From contig QEOQ01000670.1 of the NCBI GenBank assembly GCA_010279815.1, positions 126,716 through 190,715 on the forward strand: 64,000 nucleotides of DNA. The letters are read 5' to 3'. The notes under the pieces were generated by a model. It was not told where the DNA came from. It made no database searches and was given only the letters and a program-made list of their open reading frames with translations. The stretch comes from Brachionus plicatilis (taxonomy: Eukaryota; Rotifera; Eurotatoria; Ploima; Brachionidae). A program made the position numbers and the translations under genes. Of this stretch, positions 32,501-42,503 are shown piece by piece. Positions within the stretch are counted from its first letter, which is position 1; the number at the start of each line of letters is the position of its first letter.

Positions 32501-35500
32501 CTGCAAAGCTCTGCTAATTTAGCAAAAATTAGATTTCAATGTGTTCAAGTGCAGTGCATTTTGCAGGGATTTTGCACATCAATAGCGGACTTTGACAGTT
32601 GATGCAACTTTGAATGTTGCAGCATGTTGCATTTACGGAACTAATTTTTAACTTTTTGCAAAAAAATATTCTATTTTTTATCATTTTTATCTGTTCTTTT
32701 ATACTGAACTTCACTTAATCAAATATTCTTTATTTTGACTTTCAATGTTATTTTTCTATGTTAATTGATTTTCTACGTTTTCCTGTTTTCTACAGTGGTG
32801 CTATGATAAGAGTGTTTTATTAATTCTGGTTAATTAGGATAATTTTACGTAAAATCAGCCAAATTAACCTTTAAATTTTGTAAATTTAATCGAATTTACG
32901 TAAAATTACGTAAAAATCAAAATAGGCGATATCAAAAATTCGATTTTCCAGATTTTTTTTGTAGATTTGAGAGAAATCTTCATTTTTTTAAATTTTCTTT
33001 TAAATTAATAGATATTTGTTAATATTTTTATAATTTTCAGTAATTGATTTTTATGTAATTTATGTAAATTCAGTTAAATTTCTCTAAATTTAAAAGGATG
33101 AATTTACATAAATTTACCTTAATTATCGTAGCACCACTGTATTTTTTTTTCTACGTTTTTTCGTGTAAGATAATTTCTATCATTTGACACACAGCCCTTG
33201 TGACACCATATTTTTTTTAATGTAAATAGAACTGGGTGAAAAAAAAATCTTTAATTAAGGACAATTTAGGTCTAAAAATCGAAGCCAGATTTTTTTAATT
33301 TAAAAAAACTCCATGTGACAAAAATAATGAATTTACGTAATTTTTGGTAAAAATTAACTCTTAATCAGCCAAAACGAAAAAAAAAAGAAAAATGTTTTTC
33401 TGTTCTGTTTTAATTTGTTAATTTTTTTTTAATAAGATTTTATTAGAAAAAGAAAAGTTAGATACAATTAAAATCCTTGAAGGGCAGACTGAACATAGTC
33501 AAAATAGTCATCACTAGTTTGAAAAAAATCCCGTTTGTTACTTTTGTAATTATAAATTAGCAATTTTTGAAAAATAAAGTTTAGTTTTTTAATACGAATT
33601 TTTTATTAATTTGTCTTTTTTTCGGATTATCAAGTAATCCGACCAAATTTTTTGAAATATCATCAGTTCTGATTAAAGAGGGTTAAGTGTAAAATAAAAA
33701 ATGAATTTGCTTTTAAAGAGTAACTTTATTCAAAATTCTGCTATAGACACGAGGTCGCTTCTAACCTCAAAGCAATGAGGCCAAATGGACCATTATATCT
33801 ACTTTATTATTTTTATGTATTAATTCTTTTTTTTGCAAACAAAATGCTCACCTTAGACACTTTTTTTCTAATAAAAGTAGCCCCAAGACTTGATCTCGTT
33901 AAATTATTGATAAATTATAGTCGGCTTGTTAAAGCACTAAATCTGTCACCACCTATTTCCAAGGATTCAGTGGTTTTGTGAATTTCAAATACAAATTGAA
34001 CTAAAATTCTTCATTTTTAACAAATTAAAATTAGATTAAATGAAAAATATTAGAAATAATACTGCAATGAAATTTTTATTTTCTTTACTTTTTGGCAAAT
34101 CAAATCAATAATCTATTTAAATCTTATTGATTATTTAATTTTTGTCATTTTTTACATAAGAAAAATTATTTAAGGTAAAAAAGGTGCAACAAAGTATGTT
34201 GCACTATTGTTGCAGCATTTTTTCTATTATTTTTTATTAACTTTAATTTTAATTTATCAAAAAATGAAGAATTTTTGTTCAATTTGTATTTGAAATTCAC
34301 AATGTCGGATTCAGTAGATAATTTGCACTAAAAAAATTTTCAAAAATTTGCCCATTCAACTCAAATGATCCAAAAAAAAAAAAATTAAATTTTTAATTTT
34401 CAATTGTCTCTCAAATAGGCGTTGTGAAATTTCATACAAAACTTCAAATACAAAAATAAAAAATTTTTATAACTTTTGTTCTAAATGTCAAAAACTTGTT
34501 CTGTAAATGAAACAAAATGAAACAACCTTTGTTTCACCTACTGCGCAAGTCTGCAAAATATGTGCAAATTCTGCAAAATTGCACTCTATTTAAAAGTATT
34601 AAAAATAAAACGCAATTAATTTGCACATATTTTGCAGACTTGCGCAGTAGGTGAAACAAAGGTTGTTTCATTTTGTTTCATTTACAGAACAAGTTTTTGA
34701 CATTTAGAACAAAAGTTATAAAAATTTTTTATTTTTGTATTTGAAGTTTTGTATGAAATTTCACACTGCCCTCAAAATAAAAAAAAAAATTTTATTTTTT
34801 TTTTTAATCATTAAATTTTTTTTAAATTTTTTAATTTCTTTTAAAATTATTTTAAAATTTTTTCCAAAGAAAACGATTCCATGGACGTAATCACAAGCAA
34901 ACAAGAAAAATTCGAAGCTCCCATTGCAGAGCCAAAAAAATCGAATACAAAAGAAGTAGTCATCGATTTGACTCTTGACTCTGATGACGAAGATACACCA
35001 GCAGCATCAGCATCGGTCGGCGCATCCAATTTGCCTCTTCTGAAACAAAGCGCATCAATGAGCCACAACCAGTCCAACAACGAAAGTCTGACCGAAACAG
35101 AAGGCGCGCTCAGTCCGTCCGTTTCCATCATATCCCTTTCCTCGTCGGAGTCCGGCTCGCCAAGACAAAGCTCCCAGTCGGACCCGAACAAAACGCGAAC
35201 GCCCACTTCGGCGGGCAAAAAACCCGCCAGGAACGCGTCCCACCAACAATCGCCCGTATCATCAGACAGCTCCAATGGTTCACACCAAGGCGACACTCTG
35301 ATGCATGCATCCGAAATAATAAACACACCACCCGCTTCCATCAACTCCGAGTCGTACAATTCGCGCATGGCCAAAGACATTTCGTCGCCCAAGCGAACAT
35401 CCAGCTCCACTGTGGAGCCCAAACAGACCTCGTCGCTCTCGTCCGTCGAGTCCATTCTGAACACTGCCAAAAACGCCTCCAACTACATTCAGCAGCAGCA

Positions 35501-36056
35501 GCAGCACCAGAGCAAAAACGCGGCCAACCGGCCCAGTCAGCCGGCGCATGCGAGCCAACAGAGAACAAGCTCGAGCAACCGGCATCACAGTCTGGTCGGC
35601 TCGAGCAACAAAATCCAAAAGCCGAGCTCGTCCCGTCACGACTACTTGAACAAAGAAAAAGCTAATTTAATGAACGAACAGGTGAGATCAAGCCGTTCGC
35701 CCAACATCAACGAAATGGAGCCCAGCGCCATCTACCGCCTCAAAGACACCAACATATCTGGCAACTTTTTGTCTAGTCAAATGTCCCGAATGGACTCGGA
35801 GATGGGCGCAAATTTTGGTCATAGAAAAAACATGGACAATCGGGGCTCGTATCAAGGCCAGTCATTTTTTCTCAACAACAAACCGATGACCAATGGCATC
35901 AACATGAATCATGGGAACCCGAGTCGGTCGAATGGCGCCAACAAGCTAAACCATCCCAATATGAACTACAATTCCGGCCAGCGACTTCCTCATCATCCGT
36001 ACCAGATTCCGCCCGGTCAGGGCTCGCAGCAATACCACTCACATCCGTACACTTAG
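29541..36056 (+). CDS. PIAS: PIAS-family SUMO E3 ligase
   Basis: Three exons, 29541-29725, 29789-31017 (or from 29786) and 34870-36056, give about 866 residues. Exon 1 is a SAP domain (CQDLANLLAYAGQSKNGKKS), which binds AT-rich DNA in PIAS proteins. Exon 2 holds the PINIT domain (about residues 145-307, with GRSIDVTHLIRLAPNMANKV) and the SP-RING (about 342-402, with CPLMKFRIQIPSRAVSCKHI, then WLCPVCD), with all expected zinc ligands. Exon 3 begins with an acidic patch containing VVIDLTLDSDDED, the classic PIAS SUMO-interacting motif, which proves that it belongs to this gene. A Ser/Asn/Gln-rich tail follows. The protein directs SUMO from UBC9 to nuclear substrates. The intron 31018-34869 is 3.85 kb and full of transposons. 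Exon 2 is strikingly GC-rich. AATAAA at 36289 is a likely polyadenylation signal. Confidence 0.93.
31018..31290. other. Start of the large PIAS intron
   Basis: Donor GTAAGA at 31018. No exon or element is recognised before the first MITE at 31291. Confidence 0.5.
31291..31671. mobile_element. Palindromic MITE in PIAS intron, exact 9-bp TSD
   Basis: A 363-base element at 31300-31662 flanked by CAAAAATTT on both sides (31291-31299 and 31663-31671). The ends are GGTTTTGTGGAGTTCAGTAC and, inverted, GGTTTTGTAAAATTCAGTAC. The arms match far inward, including GTGCAACATTCAAAGTTGCA-type motifs near the centre. Confidence 0.8.
31818..32139. mobile_element. hAT-like MITE in PIAS intron, 8-bp TSD
   Basis: A 306-base element at 31826-32131. 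Its ends CAGAGTTG(T/C)TTT are inverted repeats, and the flanks CTTTTAGT (31818-31825) and GTTTTAGT (32132-32139) agree at 7 of 8. It is rich in AAGTC motifs inside, like the element at 24716-25312. Confidence 0.65.
32350..32728. mobile_element. Palindromic MITE in PIAS intron, sister of 31300
   Basis: A 362-base element at 32359-32720 with ends GGTTTTGTGAAATTCAGCAC and an eroded inverse (AGTGAAGTTCAGTA). The core shares GTTGCATCAGCTATCAAGGTC-like sequence with the copy at 31300. The flanks AAACTATTC and AAATATTC look like a 9-base duplication with one base lost. Confidence 0.65.
32791..33141. mobile_element. Tc1/mariner-like MITE in PIAS intron, TA TSD
   Basis: A 347-base element at 32793-33139 begins CAGTGGTGCTATGATAA and ends with the inverse of CAGTGGTGCTACGATAA, flanked by TA on both sides. 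A CAGTG start with TA duplication is typical of Tc1/mariner derivatives. There is no open frame. Confidence 0.75.
33963..34315. mobile_element. Palindromic MITE in PIAS intron, exact 9-bp TSD GGATTCAGT
   Basis: A 335-base element at 33972-34306 flanked by GGATTCAGT on both sides. The ends are GGTTTTGTGAATTTCAAATAC and, inverted, GACATTGTGAATTTCAAATAC. Its internal GAAGAATTTTTGTTCAATTT segment recurs in the element inside the KIF4 gene near 47189-47505. Confidence 0.8.
34418..34770. mobile_element. Near-perfect palindromic MITE in PIAS intron
   Basis: Arms of about 150 bases (34418-34570 and 34619-34770) are almost perfect reverse complements around a loop of about 50 bases. The ends are GGCGTTGTGAAATTTCATAC and GGCAGTGTGAAATTTCATAC (inverted). 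The flanks are CTCAAATA and CTCAAAAT(A), an imperfect duplication. The high arm identity suggests a recent copy or strong hairpin potential. It ends only 99 bases before the last PIAS exon. Confidence 0.75.
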
Positions 36057-36288
36057 CCGATGGTTTAAATCAATTGCGAATTAAAACAGTCTGAGACCCA
36101 TGAACAAGGAAATGGCCGATGGTTCAATTATTTTAGTTTAATTGTTAATTGCATGATAAATTGGTTAGTTGAGGCAATGCGACCGTGTTGCACATAATGG
36201 CCACTTAATCTCGGCAACCAATTTCAAATGAGCCATTCTTTTTTTTTTTTTTTTTTCTCTTTTTTTTCCTTTTTTTTGTGCTGTATAT

Positions 36289-36294
36289 AATAAA
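36289..36294 (+). terminator. Likely poly(A) signal of the PIAS gene
   Basis: AATAAA 233 bases after the stop codon, just downstream of a long pyrimidine (T-rich) tract at about 36239-36277. Confidence 0.5.
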
Positions 36295-38294
36295 GTTTAA
36301 AATTTTTTTCTGTCGCATTTTTCAGGCTTAACTCTGCACTTTTTTTAATTCTATTTTTGTCATCAATCTATCTATTTTTATTTTTAAAAATCATTGGAAA
36401 AAAATTTAACAAGATGAAAATAAAGTTTCGAAAAATTAGACCCTTTTTTTTTTTATTTGATTGTCAATAATCCTAAGGATTTAAAGCCTTAATGAATAGT
36501 TTTTAAGCCCTCGAAGTGTGTTAAAGTCCAAAAAAAACTTTAAAAAGTATTTAATAAATATTTCAACTTTGGATTAGATTTAAAAAAAAAAAAATTTTAT
36601 TCAACTTTTTTTTAAATTTTTAATTATTGAGATCTAATTTAGAAACCAGATTCCTAAACTCACATTTTTCATCAAAATTAATACCATAATATTCTAAGTC
36701 ATCCAAATATTGTTCAAAAAAAAAAATTCTAATTGCACAAAAAATTGCTTTGCTAATTTTTAATTGTTTTAATGTAAAATTATGATTAATTTATAATTAT
36801 AATATGATTTAGAAAAATTAACAAAAAATTTAGGTAAGCAAATTTAGGGAAAAAAAATTTTATAAGTAATTTTAGTTAAAAAATAATAAATCACCAAAAG
36901 TATATGTCATGTATTTTTCATTTCATTTTTCATAAAATAGTAGATAATTTATAAATTTTTTTTGTAAATCTTTTTTTAAAATTGCCAAAATAATTCTCTT
37001 TTACTGACATTCAAAAGTCAATTTGAATTTTAAATATTATTTTTGAATTAATTTACGTTTCACAATTTAGATTTTTAAATAAAATTTAAAAGAAAATTTA
37101 TATTTTCTTTGCTTTTTTATTTAATAAACTCATTCTTTACTTAAAGAAAAAAGCAATGTGAAATTTTAGTTCAAAAATTACAGTACTAAAAGTAAAAACT
37201 TTATAATTCTTTTCTAATTGTGCAAAAGTGGTTCTGCAAAAAGTAAAATATTGTACAAATATGTACAAAAGAACTATAAGCTCTGCAAAAACTCTGCAAA
37301 AACTCTGCAATTTTCTTTAAAATGCACACCATCAAAAAATTCTTGATTAAACTATGAAATAGATTGCAGAGCTTATAATTCTTTTGTACACATTTGTATA
37401 ATATTATACTTTTTGCAGAACCACTTTTGCACAATTATAAAAAAAATTATAAAGTTTTTACTTTTTGTGCTGTTATTTTTGAACAAAAATTTCACATTTC
37501 AAAGAAAAAACATTAAGTGAATATTTTTTCAAAGTCAAAGTAAAACAATTAAAGTTAAACTTTGACTTTTGACCAACTCATCATATTCCTAAATTCAATA
37601 TTTTGCAAAACAATTTTATTTCTAAATGTTAGTGAGTTCATACCACTTTTGAATTTTGAAAATGTTTTATTTAAAATTTTGAAAAAATTAGGCAAATTTG
37701 ATTAAATTGAAGTCACTTTTGAATGTTCAATTTAAATTCTTAAATGTACTGTACTAAGTTTACCAAGTTTTACTACAAAGATATATACAAAATTGGAATT
37801 GTCTACTTTGTTATAAGTTTAAAATTTATTTTTTCTTATTTTTTACTAAAACTCAAATATGTATCTCTGGGTTAAAATTTTATTTTAACGAAATTTTTAG
37901 ATTCCATTGCTTGAAATTAAAAAAAAAAATTTAAATGAAATCAAATTTTAATGATTAACAAAATTAAAAAGAAATTGAACAAAGTTGTTATTTTTTGAAA
38001 AACTAAGAAATAAATAAAACCTCATATTCAAATTAAATTAGAAATTTTATTTCTAAAGAGAACATTTTTTGTCATTTAATTTATTTTTTTTATTTTGGGA
38101 AAAACTTATCATGTAAAATTATACTAAACGACATAATTATAAAAATTCTAAATGAAAAAGAATTGCTTTTTTTATCATTTCTTACATTTAATGCTTTTGT
38201 TCACGATATTCGCTGAATAAACTCTACTTTTCTTTACTTTGATAAAAAATTCTTTTAGTCAAATTAAAAAATTGATAAAATTTTAAGTTTAGAA
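36295..38294. other. Spacer with one palindromic MITE
   Basis: AT-rich spacer between PIAS and the GGTase-I gene. The only structured item is the element at 37153-37500, listed separately. No exon is seen. Confidence 0.45.
37143..37510. mobile_element. Palindromic MITE with AAAGAAAAAA flanks
   Basis: An element of about 348 bases (near 37153-37500) with ends GCAATGTGAAATTTT and, inverted, GAAATGTGAAATTTT. The flanks AAAGAAAAAA occur at 37143-37152 and 37501-37510, so the duplication is 9-10 bases. The arms share TTTGCAGAACCACTTTTGCA and its complement. Confidence 0.65.
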
Positions 38295-39568
38295 ATGGAA
38301 AATTTAATTTTTGATCCTGAGATCATTAATAAACGAAACAAAAAACTTGTAAAATATTTAAAACAAACGTTATGCATTTTACCTTATCGAATTATTTCCT
38401 TGGATACATCAAAGTAAGAATTCAAAAATATTTTTTTAATTGATTCTAATGCAAAAATTAAAGAATGCTTTTGACTTATTTTGCTGTTTCTGGTCTTGAC
38501 ATCCTCAATAAATTAGACGAACTTCCACACTCTAGTCAGGATATAATCAACTGGATTTACAATCACCTAATATCGGAGAACATTAATGGAATAGAAACTG
38601 GCTCATGTGGTTTCAGGGGTTCAACTACTTTGGTAACTGATAAAAATGTATTTTTTAAAATTAACAAAAGTAATAAAAGAAAAAAATTAAATTATTTTAT
38701 TCAAAGAAAAATGTACAAAATCATAAACATGATTGCTCACATTTAACCATGACATTTTCAGCTTTAAATGCTTTGTTGACCCTTGGTGACGACTTGTCTC
38801 GACTTGATAAAAAAGCTATTTTAAAAAGCATCCAAGCTCTTCAGCTTCCGGACGGAAGGTAATAACCAAATTGTTAGTTGACTAAATTTTTTTAAAATTA
38901 AATCTATTAAAGCATCACTGCTACTAATCAAGATGGAGAAAATGATGTTCGATTTTTGTACAGTACTTCCTGCGTGTGCTTTATTTTAGATGATTGGTCT
39001 TTTATAGATACTGATAAAGCTTTTGACTTTATACTTTCGTGCTTGGTTTGTAAAATTTAAATTAAAATTAACAAAAATTTAAAATAACATAAAAAACAAG
39101 ACTTATGAGGGTGCTTTCGGACAAATTCCAGGAGCAGAAGCTCATGGGGGTTCAACATTTTGTGCTGTAGCATCTCTTTATCTAATGAATAAGCTTACTA
39201 GCTTAAGTGAGTATCAAATTCATCGTTTAAAGCAATGGTGCTTAAATCGACAGGAAAAAGGCTTTAATGGACGAGTCAACAAACCAATTGATAGTTGCTA
39301 CTCATTTTGGATAGGAGCTACACTTAAATTATTAGATATGCTACATTTTACAAATTATGATGATAATGTAAACTACATTTTTGAAACATTTGATGACATT
39401 ACTGGCGGATTTTCAAAGTGGCCAGGCTTTAGTCCGGATCCCTTGCATACTTACATGGGAATTTGTGCACTTTCTCTAGTAAATTTTTCAAGTTATGAGA
39501 AAATCCATCCAGCTCTGGTAATTAGTCAAAAGGCTTTTGAAAACTTGAAAAAAATTCACGAAAAATAA
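38295..39568 (+). CDS. PGGT1B: Geranylgeranyltransferase type I beta subunit
   Basis: Five exons, 38295-38413, 38464-38632, 38707-38858, 38913-39045 and 39101-39568, give 346 residues. The sequence follows the family step by step: LDTSKMLLTYFAVSGLDIL, GSCGFRGSTTL, SHLTMTFSALNALLTLGDDL, ENDVRFLYSTSCVCFILDDW, and then GGSTFCAVASLYLM. The zinc ligands Asp and Cys are present in PIDSCYSFWIGATLKLL and the His in DPLHTYMGICALSL, so the catalytic site is intact. With the shared alpha subunit (FNTA) the enzyme transfers geranylgeranyl from GGPP to the CaaL cysteine of Rho, Rac and Rap GTPases in the cytosol. It is slightly shorter than the human protein (377), mostly at the two ends. It is convergent with the TMEM86 gene. 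The GGTase-I identity, rather than farnesyl or Rab transferase beta, rests on overall similarity. Confidence 0.92.
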
Positions 39569-40316
39569 AATCTTGACGAATTCTATTATTTATTTAAATG
39601 ATATACTATTTAATAAATATTTTTTATTCCTTTTATTTAAATTATTAAATTTTAATATAACATAAAAATGAAGAATACACTAAAAGAATAAAATTCTCTA
39701 AAAGTCACCTTTTTTATATTTCTCACAATCAAAAAAATTTTTGTTGCTTGTAATTTTTTATTTAAAAAAATTTATTTTATAATATTTATTCTATAAAATA
39801 ACCAAAAGCTAAAGAATTAATATTTTATCGATGAAAATTAATTGAAAAAAAGCTATTTTCTTTGTTTTATTATTTTTTATTTTAGAATAAAATGAAAAAC
39901 CACTTTAAATTAAGTAAAAACAGCATGTTTGAGTCTTTAATTTCAACTTTAAACCGATAATTTTTGTATTAAAAATTTTTTATAGGAAAAAAATTGCAGT
40001 TAACATTGTTAATAATTGGATTTTTTTAAACTCTTTTTTTGTATAAAATTTAAAAAGAATTTTTTAAAATTAAACCTAAATTTTAATAGGTACTAAATAA
40101 TAATATTTTTTTGTATTAAACACTAATTGGAACTTTTTATAATAAAGAACCAAAAATCAAATAATATAATATTTGTCTTGTAAATAGCACTTTGTAAAGT
40201 GCATAAAAATAAAATAATTTATTAATTTAAATTGATACAATTAAAGTTAAAAATATTTAATATTAAGTGATATAAAACAAACTCTTTTCAATTAATTTAT
40301 TAGAAAATATTTTTAA
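39569..40316. other. Spacer between convergent genes
   Basis: AT-rich sequence between the stops of PGGT1B and TMEM86, presumably their two 3' UTRs. It contains a 16-base perfect palindrome GCACTTTGTAAAGTGC near 40188. No gene is seen. Confidence 0.4.
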
Positions 40317-41131
40317 TCATTTTGAATTTTTTTGTTGTGAACTAAGTACACTCAATGCAATTCCCGCCTGTGCATAGTAATATGTGCTCATAACAACAAT
40401 ATTTCCGTATTCAAATTTTTGAGCAAACATAAAATAGCACAAAAATACATCCGATACACCAAAAAGTATTGAACCTGAATAGAAAATTAATTTTTAATCT
40501 AAAAAAATATTCTCTTACCAATCGCTCCAAAAATGCTTGGTAGACTATGGTATGACTGCAAGTTTACTTGGGAAATTGACCGCCAAATCATGCTGAATAA
40601 TATTGTCACATAGCCAATTAATATAATCTTTAGAGTATAGTCTTCAACAAAGGGAAGTAAGTAATAAGACAAACAAAACTCAATGAAGCCAAGAATAAAT
40701 GCTATCTTTAGTCTCAATGGCTTAAAACCAAAAGAAGAAATATAAATTAAATGAGCTATTCCAAATAATGCAACAGCTACTAAAAAAAACCTAAAAATTA
40801 AATTTTAAATTTGTAACAAAACTTTTTTAATAATTTACTTTTTATAGCAGATCAAAGCATCGGCGATACCGGACAAGACAAGGCCGTTCAAAATTCTCTT
40901 CGAATATTCGGACTTGGGACTTGTTTTTAAATTTTGAAAAACAAAGAAAATCAAGGATAAGATAGGAGCACATTTGAAAATGACGTAAATATTGTTTATT
41001 TGAACATATCGAGGATACTTGAGCAAAAATAAGCTAGATGTTACTAGGAAAGGGGTAATTTTAATAACCTTAAATAAATTTTTAGAATAATAAAAGTTAA
41101 AATTTAAAAAATTTACTGAAGCTTGCACCAT
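40317..41131 (-). CDS. TMEM86/YhhN-family lysoplasmalogenase-like membrane protein
   Basis: Three minus-strand exons, 40839-41131, 40519-40790 and 40317-40474, give 240 residues. About eight hydrophobic segments cover most of the protein, as in the YhhN family. Family landmarks are visible: IFKCAPILSLIFFVF (K-P in helix 2), GLVLSGIADALI (the S-x-GDA-type motif, here SGIADA), LFGIAHLIYISSF, and in the last exon LFGVSDVFLCYFMF followed by STYYYAQAGIAL. Members hydrolyse the vinyl-ether bond of lysoplasmalogens in the ER membrane. The first conserved Asp is retained in SGIADA and the second in GVSD, which is consistent with activity. Whether it corresponds to TMEM86A or B cannot be decided. The exon phases fit, so the model is firm. 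Confidence 0.85.
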
Positions 41132-42503
41132 TTTGAGAGTATTATTATATTTTTTTATTCGTTTTTGTAAATAGATTTTATATTATCTAAACAAACAGCG
41201 GACAGATTTATCTTCTAAGTAAATAAAGCCAAACTTTTGGTATCCTAAGAGACAATAAATCGATTTCATACATAAACTTAGCTTTACTTATAACACTTTT
41301 AATAAAATATTATAATAAAAATTTATATTGTTATATTTTGATGCTGATAATTTGATATCATTAAATTAGAATAATCCTTTGGGTATTTTGGTTAATGATG
41401 ATAATTTAACACTTAAGATTTGTATTTGTTAAGTGAATTTTTTAGACGATACTAAGTTTATAACAAAATTAAAAAAGGAAAATAAAATTCTTAATTTTTA
41501 ATAGTTTTTCACAAAAAATAAAAAACTCGATTAAACTTTAAAATTTAAAAATAAATTTTATTCTAAATTTTCTAAACAATTGGTTTCTATGGTCTGAGAG
41601 TTTATTAAAATAAATTAAAATAAGTAAAAAGTAAGCAAAATAAAAAATAAATTCCATTTTAGTAGACGAGCATGCAAACGTTTGAAAAATTTAGAAAAAT
41701 ATAATAATTTTTTTGTTTAAAAATATAATTAAGTAAAAAAAAAAAAATTGATATGATAAAACCAATGAAAGAAATATAAAAAATTAAGTCACAATTTACT
41801 TTTAAATTAGATCAATTTTTTTTTTTAAATAAGAAAGAATAATTGACTAATTTCAAGAATCAAAAGCCAATCTGGAAAAAAAGCTAAGCTCATGAAAAAA
41901 AAATGAATACACTTTCTATTAAACAAAAATTTTCCTTACTTAAAATTAATAACCTTTTTGTTATTTGATTTTTTATTTAAGAAATTTTAAAATAAAAAAA
42001 AATATTAAAATTATTTTAAATTTATTAAGTAGAATAGAGTGGGAAGATAAAAATTTAAATCATTATTTTTTTTCAAAAATTATTTAAATCTTTAACTTGT
42101 TGTTGGAAGCAAAAATCAGAAAATAAGTCAAACGATGCCTGTTTAAAGACTTTAAAAAAAAGCATTTAAATTAATAGGGACAGCATCTGTTAATTAAATT
42201 GAGCACGTATTTTATTAATTAAATACTTAAAGCAATTTTCTTTCTATTTCGAATAATCAATCATAATTACATAAAACTTAATATCTTTAGGCATGTGTCA
42301 ATTTGAAATAAAAAATATACTAAGATAAAATAATTTATTTTTATGCAAATTATTGAGTAAAAAAATTCCCATTATTTTTATTCTGATTTACCAAATTAGA
42401 AAATGTGTATAAAAATTAAAAAAAAAAAATACAAATTTTTTGACATAAAATTGATTAAAAAATAGATAAAATATTTAAAGGAGTGGATTTTTAATAAAAA
42501 AAT
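41132..42503. other. AT-rich spacer
   Basis: It holds the TMEM86 promoter and the KIF4 3' UTR. I searched it for the missing KIF4 Cys-rich exon and saw none. No other feature is supported. Confidence 0.45.

Noticed and set aside
34847..35639. Several antisense frames opposite the last PIAS exon
   Set aside because: Shadows of a Ser-rich coding exon; no motifs.
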